From contig JBBSHE010000003.1 of NCBI GenBank assembly GCA_038253325.1, forward strand, positions 56,663-120,662: 64,000 nucleotides of DNA, in the 5' to 3' direction. The translations under genes were made by a program, and so were the position numbers. Positions 1 to 7,261 of this stretch are shown here, one piece after another. The DNA comes from JBBSHE01 sp038253325. GTDB lineage: Bacteria; Actinomycetota; Actinomycetes; Propionibacteriales; Nocardioidaceae. Numbering within the stretch: the first letter of the stretch is position 1; each line of letters starts with the position of its first letter. Under the pieces are notes generated by a model. That model was not told the DNA's origin. It did no database searches and saw nothing but the letters and a program-made list of their open reading frames with translations.

Positions 1-552
1 AGGATCAGGGCCGGAGGCGATCCGCGCCCGGAGATCATGGTGCCGCTGGTCGCCACCGTGCAGGAGCTCGAGCTGGTCAAGCAGGACATCTTGAAGGTGC
101 TGTTCGAGGTGCGCGCGAAGTACGACATCCACCTCGACGTACCCGTCGGGACGATGATCGAGCTGCCGCGGGCCGCCGTGACGGCAGACGAGATCGCCAA
201 AGCCGCCGAGTTCTTCTCATTCGGCACCAACGACCTGACGCAGATGACCTGGGGATTTTCGCGCGACGACGTCGAGGCGTCATTCTTCAGCCTGTATCTC
301 GAGAAGGGGATCTTCGGGCAGTCGCCGTTCGAACAGATCGACCGGGTCGGCGTCGGGTCGCTGCTCCAGATGGCGGTCGAGAAGGGCCGATCCGCGAATC
401 CGACGCTGAAGCTGGGCGTGTGTGGCGAGCACGGCGGTGACGCTGCGTCGATCGACTTCTTCGACGGCGTCGGTCTCGACTATGTCTCGTGCTCGGCGTT
501 CCGGGTGCCGGTTGCGCGCCTCGAGTCCGGCCGCGCAACCGTCTCCGGCTGA
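1..552 (+). CDS. ppdK: Pyruvate, phosphate dikinase, C-terminal part (cut by window edge)
   Basis: The frame is open from base 1, so only the last ~183 residues are present. They match the C-terminal PEP/pyruvate-binding TIM barrel of pyruvate phosphate dikinase, which interconverts pyruvate + ATP + Pi and PEP + AMP + PPi in the cytoplasm. Visible family motifs are [30 protein letters not shown] and [10 protein letters not shown], the last holding the catalytic Cys. The C-terminus is complete. The stop is followed 21 bp later by a very large inverted repeat that may end transcription. PEP synthase is less likely because the [16 protein letters not shown] form is typical of PpdK. Confidence 0.93.
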   Translation, partial: RIRAGGDPRPEIMVPLVATVQELELVKQDILKVLFEVRAKYDIHLDVPVGTMIELPRAAVTADEIAKAAEFFSFGTNDLTQMTWGFSRDDVEASFFSLYLEKGIFGQSPFEQIDRVGVGSLLQMAVEKGRSANPTLKLGVCGEHGGDAASIDFFDGVGLDYVSCSAFRVPVARLESGRATVSG

Positions 553-572
553 CGCCCAGCGGGGCCACCAGC

Positions 573-656
573 TTTCCCAGGTTAACGTGGTACGTCTGCA
601 CCTCACCCAGGTAATTACCTGGGTGAGGTGCAGAGTTCCCACGTTAACCTGGGAAA
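573..656. repeat. 84-bp near-perfect inverted repeat (cruciform/hairpin)
   Basis: Two nested palindromes share one centre (between 614 and 615). The inner one, 596-633, is a perfect 38-bp palindrome with AATT at its middle. The outer arms, 573-590 and 639-656, are perfect 18-bp complements containing GTTAAC. Only the five positions between them on each side are imperfect. It lies between the ppdK stop and the ABC-F start. It could be a strong terminator, though no U-run follows, or a palindromic repeat or recombination element. Confidence 0.9.
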
Positions 657-700
657 CCAGCGTCTAAACCAGGTGCGAGGGAAATCGCGGATCGTCACAC

Positions 701-2392
701 TTGACCCTCGTGGGTTACGTCGACGTGCAAGGGGTCGGTTTCCAGCTTCCCGACGGGCGGGTGCTGCTGGACGACGTGTCGTTCCGCGTCGGCGAAGGCA
801 AGAAGATTGCCCTGGTCGGGGCCAACGGTGCCGGCAAGACAACCCTGCTCCGGATCGTCGCCGGCGAGCTCGATCCGCGCGGTGGATCGGTCCAACGGGT
901 CGGAGGGCTCGGCGTGATGCGGCAGCTGCTCACCCACGACGCGGCAGGTCAGAGCGTGCACGACCTGTTGCTCTCGGTCGCTCCGCCCCGTGTACGCGCG
1001 GCGGCGGCATCCGTCGGACGCGCCGAGGAGGCGATGACGGAACGCGATGACGAGTCGTCACAGCTGCGGTATGCCTCGGCGCTCGCCGAGTGGTCCGACG
1101 CCGGAGGTTACCAGCACGAGGTCACCTGGGACGTGTGCTGCATCGCGGCCCTGGGGGTGCCGTACGACAAGGCGAAAGACCGTGGCCTCGACACCCTGAG
1201 CGGCGGTGAGCAGAAACGCCTGGTGCTCGAGGCGTTGCTCCGCGGAACCGACCAGGTGCTGCTGCTCGACGAGCCCGACAACTTCCTCGACGTACCGGGA
1301 AAGATCTGGCTGGAGGAGCAGATCCGGGACTCTGCGAAGACCATCTTGTTCGTCAGCCACGATCGTGAGCTGATGGCCAACACCGCGACGCGGGTCGTGA
1401 CCCTCGAGCTCGGTGCGTCCGGTAACACCGCATGGGTGCATCCGGCGGGTTACGCGACGTACCACCAGGCGCGGCGCGAACGGTTCCTCCGGCTCGAGGA
1501 GCAGCGCAAGAGGTGGGACGAGGAGCACGCCAAGCTGCGTGCGCTGGTGCTCATGTACAAGCAGAAGGCCGCGTACAACGATGGCATGGCGTCGCGCTAC
1601 CGAGCCGCGCAGACGAGACTTCGACGGTTCGAGGACGCGGGACCGCCGGAGAACCAGCCGCGAGCGCAGAACGTCGCGATGCGGCTAACGGGCGGTCGGA
1701 CCGGTAAACGCGCCGTCATTTGCGAAGGGTTGGAGCTGACCGGCCTGATGCGGCCGTTCGGTCTGGAGGTGTGGTTCGGGGAGCGGGTTGCGGTCCTCGG
1801 ATCGAACGGCTCCGGCAAGTCGCACTATTTGCGGCTGCTCGCCCGCGGCGGAACAGATCCCGATGTCGAGCACCGACCAGTCGACGACACTCCGATCGAG
1901 CCCGTCCGGCACACCGGGCAGGCCAGGCTCGGGGCGCGGGTCCGGCCGGGGCTCTTTGTCCAGACGCACACACATCCAGAGCTGGTCGGCCGTACGCTGC
2001 TCGAGATTCTGCATCGTGGCGACGACCATAGGGCCGGAATGCCCCGGGAACCGGCGTCGCGGGCACTGGACCGCTACGAGCTCGCGTACGCGTCGGAGCA
2101 GCGGTTCGAGTCCTTGTCGGGTGGTCAGCAGGCGAGGTTCCAGATCCTGCTGCTGGAACTGTCGGGCGCGACCTTGCTGCTGCTCGACGAGCCGACCGAC
2201 AACCTGGACGTCGAGTCCGCCGACGCGTTGGAGGAGGGCTTGCGCGGATACCAGGGCACGGTGGTCGCGGTGACGCACGACCGGTGGTTCGCGCGAGGCT
2301 TCGACCGGTTCCTCGTCTTCGGCGCCGACGGGTCGGTCTACGAGGCGGACGAGCCGATCTGGGACGAGGGACGTGTGGAGCGGGTGCGGTGA
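701..2392 (+). CDS. ABC-F family ATP-binding protein (ribosome-associated type)
   Basis: A 563-residue protein with two ABC ATPase domains and no membrane segment, so it is an ABC-F protein, not a transporter. Domain 1 has Walker A GANGAGKT (~residues 40-47), signature LSGGEQKR (~166) and Walker B LLLDEP (~186). Domain 2 has GSNGSGKS (~367), LSGGQQAR (~472) and LLLLDEPTDNLD (~492). ABC-F proteins act on the ribosomal E site, giving translation control or resistance to ribosome-targeting antibiotics; which applies here cannot be told. Walker B in domain 1 reads DEPDNFLD rather than the common DEPTNHLD. The start is TTG at 701; GTG at 710 is an alternative, and neither has a strong ribosome binding site. 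Confidence 0.88.
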   Translation: MTLVGYVDVQGVGFQLPDGRVLLDDVSFRVGEGKKIALVGANGAGKTTLLRIVAGELDPRGGSVQRVGGLGVMRQLLTHDAAGQSVHDLLLSVAPPRVRAAAASVGRAEEAMTERDDESSQLRYASALAEWSDAGGYQHEVTWDVCCIAALGVPYDKAKDRGLDTLSGGEQKRLVLEALLRGTDQVLLLDEPDNFLDVPGKIWLEEQIRDSAKTILFVSHDRELMANTATRVVTLELGASGNTAWVHPAGYATYHQARRERFLRLEEQRKRWDEEHAKLRALVLMYKQKAAYNDGMASRYRAAQTRLRRFEDAGPPENQPRAQNVAMRLTGGRTGKRAVICEGLELTGLMRPFGLEVWFGERVAVLGSNGSGKSHYLRLLARGGTDPDVEHRPVDDTPIEPVRHTGQARLGARVRPGLFVQTHTHPELVGRTLLEILHRGDDHRAGMPREPASRALDRYELAYASEQRFESLSGGQQARFQILLLELSGATLLLLDEPTDNLDVESADALEEGLRGYQGTVVAVTHDRWFARGFDRFLVFGADGSVYEADEPIWDEGRVERVR

Positions 2393-2410
2393 GCCCCGTT
2401 CAGTGATCGT

Positions 2411-3100
2411 TCACTTTGCGTCTGCGTTGACCTGAGCGATGACGTCCTCGGCCACCCGGCGTAGCTTCAGATTGCTTCGCTGCGAGACACGGACCAGGAA
2501 GCTGAACGCTCGGTCCTCGTCCACGTCGTACTTCTCCATCACGATCCCTACCGCCTGACCGATCGCCTGACGGGTCCTGATCGCCTCATGCAGCGTCTCC
2601 GCCTCCTGTGCGAATCCCATCGCCACGGCCGCGTGCGTCGCGAACAGCTCGGGAATGAGACTTGATTCGTCATACGCGCCCGGTGTCGTCGAATAAAGAT
2701 TCAGGGCGGCCCGGGACCGGGAGGTCGCGAACAGCTCGATTGCCATCTGGCTGCAGAGGCCCAGCTCCGCCGCGCGAGGGCCGTATCGCGGCCAGCGTGG
2801 GTCGTTTGCGACGTCAGGTGAACGGAGGGTCTCCTGATGCTCGGCCGCATCGACGCACGGACCTTCACCGAGCGTGTACTGAAGCTGGTCCGCCGACCGG
2901 ATCACGTCATCGGTGGGCGAGACGGTCTTCATCTGGCCGTCCCGCGTGACGACGGAGATGCTTGCGTAGTCGGTGTCAGCGACCACCTCGAGAGCGGTCT
3001 TGGTGATGGCATCGAGGATGTCGTCCGGCTCACCGGAGGCAGTCAGGGCACGCGCGACCGAGTTCATGACCGAGACGAGCTCATCGTCGACTCTGTACAC
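2411..3100 (-). CDS. GAF and ANTAR domain regulator (first copy)
   Basis: A 229-residue cytoplasmic protein with an N-terminal GAF sensor domain (~10-160) and a C-terminal ANTAR RNA-binding domain (~165-223, around RQAIGQAVGIVMEKY and DEDRAFSFLVRVSQ). ANTAR proteins bind paired hairpins in nascent RNA and prevent termination. GAF-ANTAR proteins in actinobacteria respond to stress or small ligands. It ends 18 bp from the convergent ABC-F stop. The start follows GGAGGAG at the proper distance. A close paralogue lies at 19734-20423; both share ADQLQY, GPCV, RWPRYGPRAA and ATHAAVAMGF. The ligand and RNA target are unknown. Confidence 0.9.
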   Translation of the reverse strand: MYRVDDELVSVMNSVARALTASGEPDDILDAITKTALEVVADTDYASISVVTRDGQMKTVSPTDDVIRSADQLQYTLGEGPCVDAAEHQETLRSPDVANDPRWPRYGPRAAELGLCSQMAIELFATSRSRAALNLYSTTPGAYDESSLIPELFATHAAVAMGFAQEAETLHEAIRTRQAIGQAVGIVMEKYDVDEDRAFSFLVRVSQRSNLKLRRVAEDVIAQVNADAK

Positions 3101-3329
3101 GGATGTCTCCTCCTCGCGGGGATCCGCGATCTGCGCGCCGGGCGCTTACCGACGCCCTGGGGACATCATCGCACCCGAGCCGTCACGTCCTGGTCGACCG
3201 GGAGTGAGCGTAGGACCGCCGACCGGGTGCGGTTGGCCGGTGTTCGTTCGACGCGGCACGAGTGTCGCGAACGGCTGATGATCGGAGCTGAATACCGCTC
3301 AGAACGTCAGCCAATCGCGTCAGGCGTCG

Positions 3330-3818
3330 TCACGGCGCCTCACTCAGTCGATCCCGCGCGACGCGTACATGCATCTTGCGTAGTCGCTCGAGCTGGTCGT
3401 GTGCCCTCTCGAGCAGTGTCTCGAGGGAGACCCGGTCGAGAGCCGGTTCGTCGGTGGCACCAGCGAGCAGCACCTCCCAGCCCGACAGCTTCCCCCAGAC
3501 ACCGATCCGCAGCGCCTCGAGCTCCACGACGTCGGAGAGCGGTGACCTCCGGAGGATGAACCCGTTGGGCTTGAGCCGCCCCAGCTTCTCTGCGATCCCG
3601 CCGGCGCTCGCCCACAACCAGTTGCGCCGGATGTGCAGCGTCGCCATGATGCCGATCAGCGCCTCCCTGTCCTCGGCAACCTCCGTGGTGAGCTGCGCGA
3701 GCTCGTCGCCGAGCGGGCTGCCCTGGTGCGTGTCGGTGGCCCGGCGGAACAGCTCCAAGCCCCCCGTCGCCCCTGCGAGATGGTCGTTGAGGTAGGTGGT
3801 GAGCAACTTGGCGTCCAC
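3330..3818 (-). CDS. Conserved helical protein, possible ferritin-like fold
   Basis: The GTG at 3818 is preceded by AGGAG, giving 162 residues; the frame stays open further upstream but that part looks non-coding. The protein is almost wholly alpha-helical in appearance (LLTTYLNDHLAG, LAQLTTEVAEDREALIGIMATL, LETLLERAHDQLERLRKMH). It has no signal peptide or membrane segment. I do not recognise an assigned function; a four-helix, ferritin-like bundle is an inference from the helix pattern. It is divergent from ku and has its own GTTT-N15-GGGTAC promoter, which points to induction under general stress. Confidence 0.7.
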   Translation of the reverse strand: MDAKLLTTYLNDHLAGATGGLELFRRATDTHQGSPLGDELAQLTTEVAEDREALIGIMATLHIRRNWLWASAGGIAEKLGRLKPNGFILRRSPLSDVVELEALRIGVWGKLSGWEVLLAGATDEPALDRVSLETLLERAHDQLERLRKMHVRVARDRLSEAP

Positions 3819-3887
3819 GCACGTCTCCTGTTGGTCCGGCCGGCGTCCCGTCTGGGGACTTGAGCGGGGGACAGGCCGCGCGACAAT

Positions 3888-3912
3888 GGATAACCCGCGA
3901 GGAGCGGGGTAC
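3888..3912 (+). promoter_or_regulatory. Candidate SigB-type promoter for ku
   Basis: GGAT at 3888-3891, a 15-bp spacer and GGGTAC at 3907-3912 fit the GNNT-N14-16-GGGTAC pattern of SigB/SigF-type sigma factors. It shares the palindromic GGGTACCC (3907-3914) with the promoter on the opposite strand. The predicted transcript start lies ~40 bp before the Ku start. The -35 half is weak. Confidence 0.4.
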
Positions 3913-3933
3913 CCATAACCACAGCATCGAAAC
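3909..3933 (-). promoter_or_regulatory. SigB/SigF-type promoter for the 3818 gene
   Basis: Read on the minus strand: GTTT at 3933-3930, a 15-bp spacer and GGGTAC at 3914-3909. This is a full match to the general-stress sigma consensus of actinobacteria. The expected leader is ~85 nt to the GTG at 3818. Confidence 0.6.
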
Positions 3934-3957
3934 CCGTGACGACCGATGGAGACGACG

Positions 3958-4965
3958 ATGGCGAGAGCAATCTGGAGCGGCGCCCTCAACTTCGGGCTGG
4001 TGACGGTGCCAGTGGAGTTGTACAGCGCCACCGAGGACCACCAGATCCACTTCCGGCAGTTCGAGCGCGGGACATCCGACCGCATCCGCTACAAACGGGT
4101 GAACGAGCGGACCGGCAAGGAGGTCGAGTACGACGACATCGTCAAGGGGTACGAGTTGTCCCGCGACGACTACGTGATCGTCGAACCCGACGAGCTCGAC
4201 GCGATCGCCCCCGGCCGCTCGAAGACGATCGACATCGAGAACTTCGTCGACCTCGCCGACGTTGATGCGATCTATTTCCAGAAAAGCTACTGGCTCGCCC
4301 CGGCGAAAGCCGAGTTCGAGCGCGCGTACAACCTGCTCACTCGCGCGATGGCCGACACGAACAAGGCCGCCATCGCGACGTTCGTGATGCGCGGCAAGGA
4401 GTATCTGGCGGCGGTACGGTCGTCCGGCGATGCCCTGATGCTCAACACGCTGCACTTTCAGTCAGACATTCGCGACGCGGCGAAGGAGATCGCAAAGCTG
4501 CCGGAACAGATCGAGACGAAGCCCAATGAGCTCAAGATGGCGGTCAGTCTGATCGAGTCGATGACCGATGAATGGGAGCCGGCGCAGTACCGTGACACGT
4601 ACACGGAGCGGGTCGAGAGACTCGTCGCCGAGAAGCGAGAAGGGCACACCGTGACCGCCGAATCCGCGCCGGACGCACCGACCAAGGTCGTCGACCTCTT
4701 CGAGGCGTTGTCGCGCAGCGTCACGAGCAGGGGGAGGGACACGTCGACGGCGTCCGGCAAGGGCGCCGCGACGACCGGTCGCTCGGGCCGCCGCGGTAGT
4801 TCGGACGAGAACCCGGAGGGAAAGGCACCGTCGGACATGACGAAGGCAGAGCTCGACAAGATGGCCAGGAAGCTGCAGGTGAAAGGACGCTCCAAGCTCA
4901 GCAGAGAAGAGCTGGAGGAAGCGGTGCGTAGCGGCCTTGACTCCACCGATCAGCAGGCGTCGTGA
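3958..4965 (+). CDS. ku: Ku, DNA end-binding protein of non-homologous end joining
   Basis: A 335-residue bacterial Ku. The start at 3958 gives the canonical MARAIWSGALNFGLV; an ATG four codons upstream (3946) is less typical. The Ku core (~1-255) forms a homodimeric ring on double-strand break ends and recruits LigD. A low-complexity Ser/Gly/Arg linker (~255-300) leads to a C-terminal SAP/Rho-N-like helical motif (MTKAELDKMARKLQVKGRSKLSREELEEAV), as in many actinobacterial Ku proteins. Its probable partner, a phosphoesterase-ligase, is at 18290-19732. The next small gene overlaps its stop. Confidence 0.95.
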   Translation: MARAIWSGALNFGLVTVPVELYSATEDHQIHFRQFERGTSDRIRYKRVNERTGKEVEYDDIVKGYELSRDDYVIVEPDELDAIAPGRSKTIDIENFVDLADVDAIYFQKSYWLAPAKAEFERAYNLLTRAMADTNKAAIATFVMRGKEYLAAVRSSGDALMLNTLHFQSDIRDAAKEIAKLPEQIETKPNELKMAVSLIESMTDEWEPAQYRDTYTERVERLVAEKREGHTVTAESAPDAPTKVVDLFEALSRSVTSRGRDTSTASGKGAATTGRSGRRGSSDENPEGKAPSDMTKAELDKMARKLQVKGRSKLSREELEEAVRSGLDSTDQQAS

Positions 4966-5144
4966 TGCGTTGCCGGCTGTGCCGCGACGACATCGACCAC
5001 TGCCACGGCACCCTGATCATCAGCGAGCTCGAGGTCGTGTGCTCCGACCCGGACTGCGTCGAGCTCGACGTCGAGCGCCACGACATCGTGGTCGACGCGG
5101 TCTGGGAGCTCCGGGACCGGCGCGACGTCCGCAAAGCGAGCTGA
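4965..5144 (+). CDS. Small Cys/His-rich protein downstream of ku
   Basis: A 59-residue protein starting at ATG 4965, which overlaps the Ku stop by one base; GTG at 4962 is an alternative. The visible features are a CRLC pair near the N-terminus, a DHCH segment and a CSDPDC motif near the middle, together resembling a small zinc-binding knuckle. The rest is acidic. Overlap with ku implies translational coupling. No function is recognised. Confidence 0.6.
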   Translation: MRCRLCRDDIDHCHGTLIISELEVVCSDPDCVELDVERHDIVVDAVWELRDRRDVRKAS

Positions 5145-5206
5145 TCCCAGCAGTCGTGGGCTCCGGCGGTTACCCACTCGGCCAGAGGACCAGGGGGAAG
5201 GACCGC

Positions 5207-6201
5207 TCAAGAGGACTCTGCTCCGGACGCGGTGCGGAGCCGGTCGAGCAGCTCCGGGGCGACCTCCGCGAGGAACGCGGCTTGGTGCTCGTCGCCGATC
5301 TGGACGAGGGCGATGTCGGTGAATCCCGCCCTCCAGTACGGTGCGACCGCCGCGACGATTGCATCCAGGTCCGGACCACATGCGATCGAAGACTCAATGT
5401 CTTCGCGACGGACGAATTGGCTTGCCCCCTCGAACCCCGCCGGTACCGGCAGATCCGCATGACCGACCATCCTCCGCCGAACCAGCGGAACAGGTCGTAC
5501 GCCCGCTCGACAGCGGCCGTCTTGCCACGTCCCCAGCAGATCGGGATCTGGCCGATCTTGCGCGATGCTCCAAGTCCCGCCGCTGACCTCAGGTCGTCCC
5601 ACCGGTCGACCAGATCGGCGCTGGGTTCGGTCGCGATCAGATGATCGCCGAGAGTGGCGAACCGCTGGACCACCTGCTCACCGCCGACCGCGACGCCGAG
5701 AGCGACCGGCTCGTCAGGCAGGTCCCAGACCTTCGCCATGTCGACCCGGAAGTGATCGCCCTGAAACGTCACCTGCTCGCCGGTGTGCAGTCTGCGGATG
5801 ATGTCGACGGCCTCCGCGAGCATGCTGTGACGCACTGCCACGGCTGGCCATCCGCGGCCGACGACGTGCTCGTTCAGATTCTCGCCCGATCCCAAGCCCA
5901 GCATGAAGCGGCCGTCGGACAAGATCGCGAGCGTCGCGGCCTTCTGCGCCACGACGACGGGATGGTACCGCATTGTCGGGCAGGTCACGTACGTCATCAG
6001 CTCGACCTTCTCGGTCACTTGGCTGACCGCACCGAGCACAGCCCACGCGTACGGCGAGTGTCCCATGGAGTCGAGCCAGGGAAAGTAGTGGTCGCTCGAG
6101 ACGAGGAAGTCGAAGCCGGCGTCTTCGGCATCCGTCGAGTAACCAACCAGCTCCTTCGGTCCGCTCTGCTCGGTCATCAGCGTGTATCCGAACCGCGTCA
6201 T
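5207..6201 (-). pseudogene. F420-type LLM flavin oxidoreductase, frameshifted
   Basis: Reading starts at ATG 6201 (MTRFGYTLMTEQ) and follows the F420-dependent glucose-6-phosphate-dehydrogenase-like LLM family (TIGR03557 type): FDFLVSSDHYFPW, TCPTMRYHP, LGLGSGENLNEHVVG. Homology runs to FRWFGGGW near 5467, then moves to another frame (GHADLPVPAGFEGASQFV ... HQAAFLAEVAPELL) ending at 5207. One missing base around 5464-5466 explains the shift. Either the gene is recently inactivated or this is a single-base error. An intact relative lies at 23282-24229. The upstream frame alone would carry an unrelated tail to 5170. Confidence 0.8.
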
Positions 6202-6256
6202 CGGGCCAGCCCCGCACCGTTGACGTGCTGCGCTCCCGATCTGTCGACGGCCCGCA

Positions 6257-6748
6257 TCAGTTGGCGGGAGGTGACTCGGACGCCTTCGTGCGAAGGACCT
6301 CGGCACCGAGCCGGTTGAGGTCCTCCGCTGAGACGTTCTGGCGAACCGCCGGGAACAATGCGTCCTCCTCCTCACGTACGTGGGCGCGCACGCTTTCGGT
6401 CAACTGCTCAAACGTGCCGCTGAACTCCTCCGCGCGCGGATGGAGGTTCGCGAGATCCCGCAGCAGACCCTCGACCTCGGCGTGATCGTCGAGCTCATGT
6501 TCGGCTATCTCGGCGCCGTCCGGGAGGTTGTCGCGCACGACCGGATAGAGGTACGCCTCCTCGACCTTTGAGTGACGCATCAACTCATCGTCGAGCTTTC
6601 CGATGAGCGACGTCCGCTCGGCCGGGTCCTCGACCGTCTCGATCGCGCTGAACAGGTCCTCGACACCGACGTGGTCCCTGATCAGGATGCTCAGCATATC
6701 TGCCTCGGCGTCCTCGGCTTCCACGGTGCCCTTATCGTTCACTGCCAT
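6257..6748 (-). CDS. Hemerythrin domain protein
   Basis: A 163-residue soluble protein with the hemerythrin HHE cation-binding pattern: RDHVGVEDLF, ELMRHSKVEEAYLYP, EHELDDHAEVE and RAHVREEEDALFP. These His/Glu/Asp residues would hold a di-iron centre on a four-helix bundle. Such proteins bind oxygen or handle iron, nitric oxide or peroxide stress; the exact substrate is not evident. A GTTT-N15-GGGTAC promoter lies only 10 bp before the ATG, so the mRNA leader would be very short. It is divergent from the DUF4235 gene. Confidence 0.9.
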   Translation of the reverse strand: MAVNDKGTVEAEDAEADMLSILIRDHVGVEDLFSAIETVEDPAERTSLIGKLDDELMRHSKVEEAYLYPVVRDNLPDGAEIAEHELDDHAEVEGLLRDLANLHPRAEEFSGTFEQLTESVRAHVREEEDALFPAVRQNVSAEDLNRLGAEVLRTKASESPPAN

Positions 6749-6757
6749 GCCCGAGAC

Positions 6758-6782
6758 GTACCCGGTCGGCGTACGACCAAAC
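6758..6782 (-). promoter_or_regulatory. SigB/SigF-type promoter for the hemerythrin gene
   Basis: On the minus strand, GTTT at 6782-6779, a 15-bp spacer and GGGTAC at 6763-6758. The predicted transcript start is ~4 nt before the ATG at 6748, so translation may be nearly leaderless. Confidence 0.6.
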
Positions 6783-6855
6783 GACTCGGCAGCGGCATCG
6801 CGCCGATTGTCCTATTCCCGGGACCGTGGCGGATGATCGCGAATCCAACGACGGC

Positions 6856-6880
6856 GTTTGAGCATTCGACCACCGGGAAA
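6856..6880 (+). promoter_or_regulatory. SigB/SigF-type promoter before the DUF4235 gene
   Basis: GTTT at 6856-6859, a 15-bp spacer and GGGAAA at 6875-6880, matching the GGGWAW form of the -10 element. It lies ~40 bp before the ATG at 6922 and diverges from the hemerythrin promoter. Confidence 0.45.
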
Positions 6881-6921
6881 CTTGAGGAGTGCGGTCATCG
6901 CCTGAGAAGTACGGAGGACCG

Positions 6922-7187
6922 ATGAGCAAGGCAGCAAAGATCGCCTATCGCCCGTTCGGGTTATGGCGAGCATCGCCGGAAGGGTTGTCGCGGGTGCGAT
7001 CTTCAAGCGGGTCTGGCGCGTCACCCGCAACGAGGACGACCCGCCTAAGCCCAAGGAGTCCGAGTACAGCTGGCGGGAGGTGTTGATCGCCGCAACGATC
7101 CAGGGCCATCTTCGCCGTCGTCAAGGCCGCCATCGACCGGACGCCCGTGCGTTCGAACGCTGGACCGCCGAGTGGCCCGGCGACTGA
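6922..7187 (+). pseudogene. DUF4235 family small membrane protein, several frameshifts
   Basis: The gene starts with GGAGG then ATG 6922 and reads MSKAAKIAYRPFG. The family sequence then continues in a second frame from ~6960 (MASIAGRVVAGAIFKRVWRV ... WREVLIAATIQG), a third frame near 7110 (IFAVVKAAIDR), and back to the second frame for FERWTAEWPGD at 7187. Joined together these give the usual ~85-90 residue DUF4235 protein with two hydrophobic segments. Three frame changes in 265 bp suggest an old pseudogene or locally poor sequence. Confidence 0.7.
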
Positions 7188-7261
7188 ACCTGACGGTCTG
7201 AGCCTCCCCAACCCGGCCGGCGCGGGTGATCTGGCGGGAACCGGCTTGGCACGCCCGCCGA

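Noticed and set aside
573..656. dif/XerCD or insertion-sequence end
   Set aside because: It does not resemble the actinobacterial dif consensus, and no transposase or target duplication is seen next to it.
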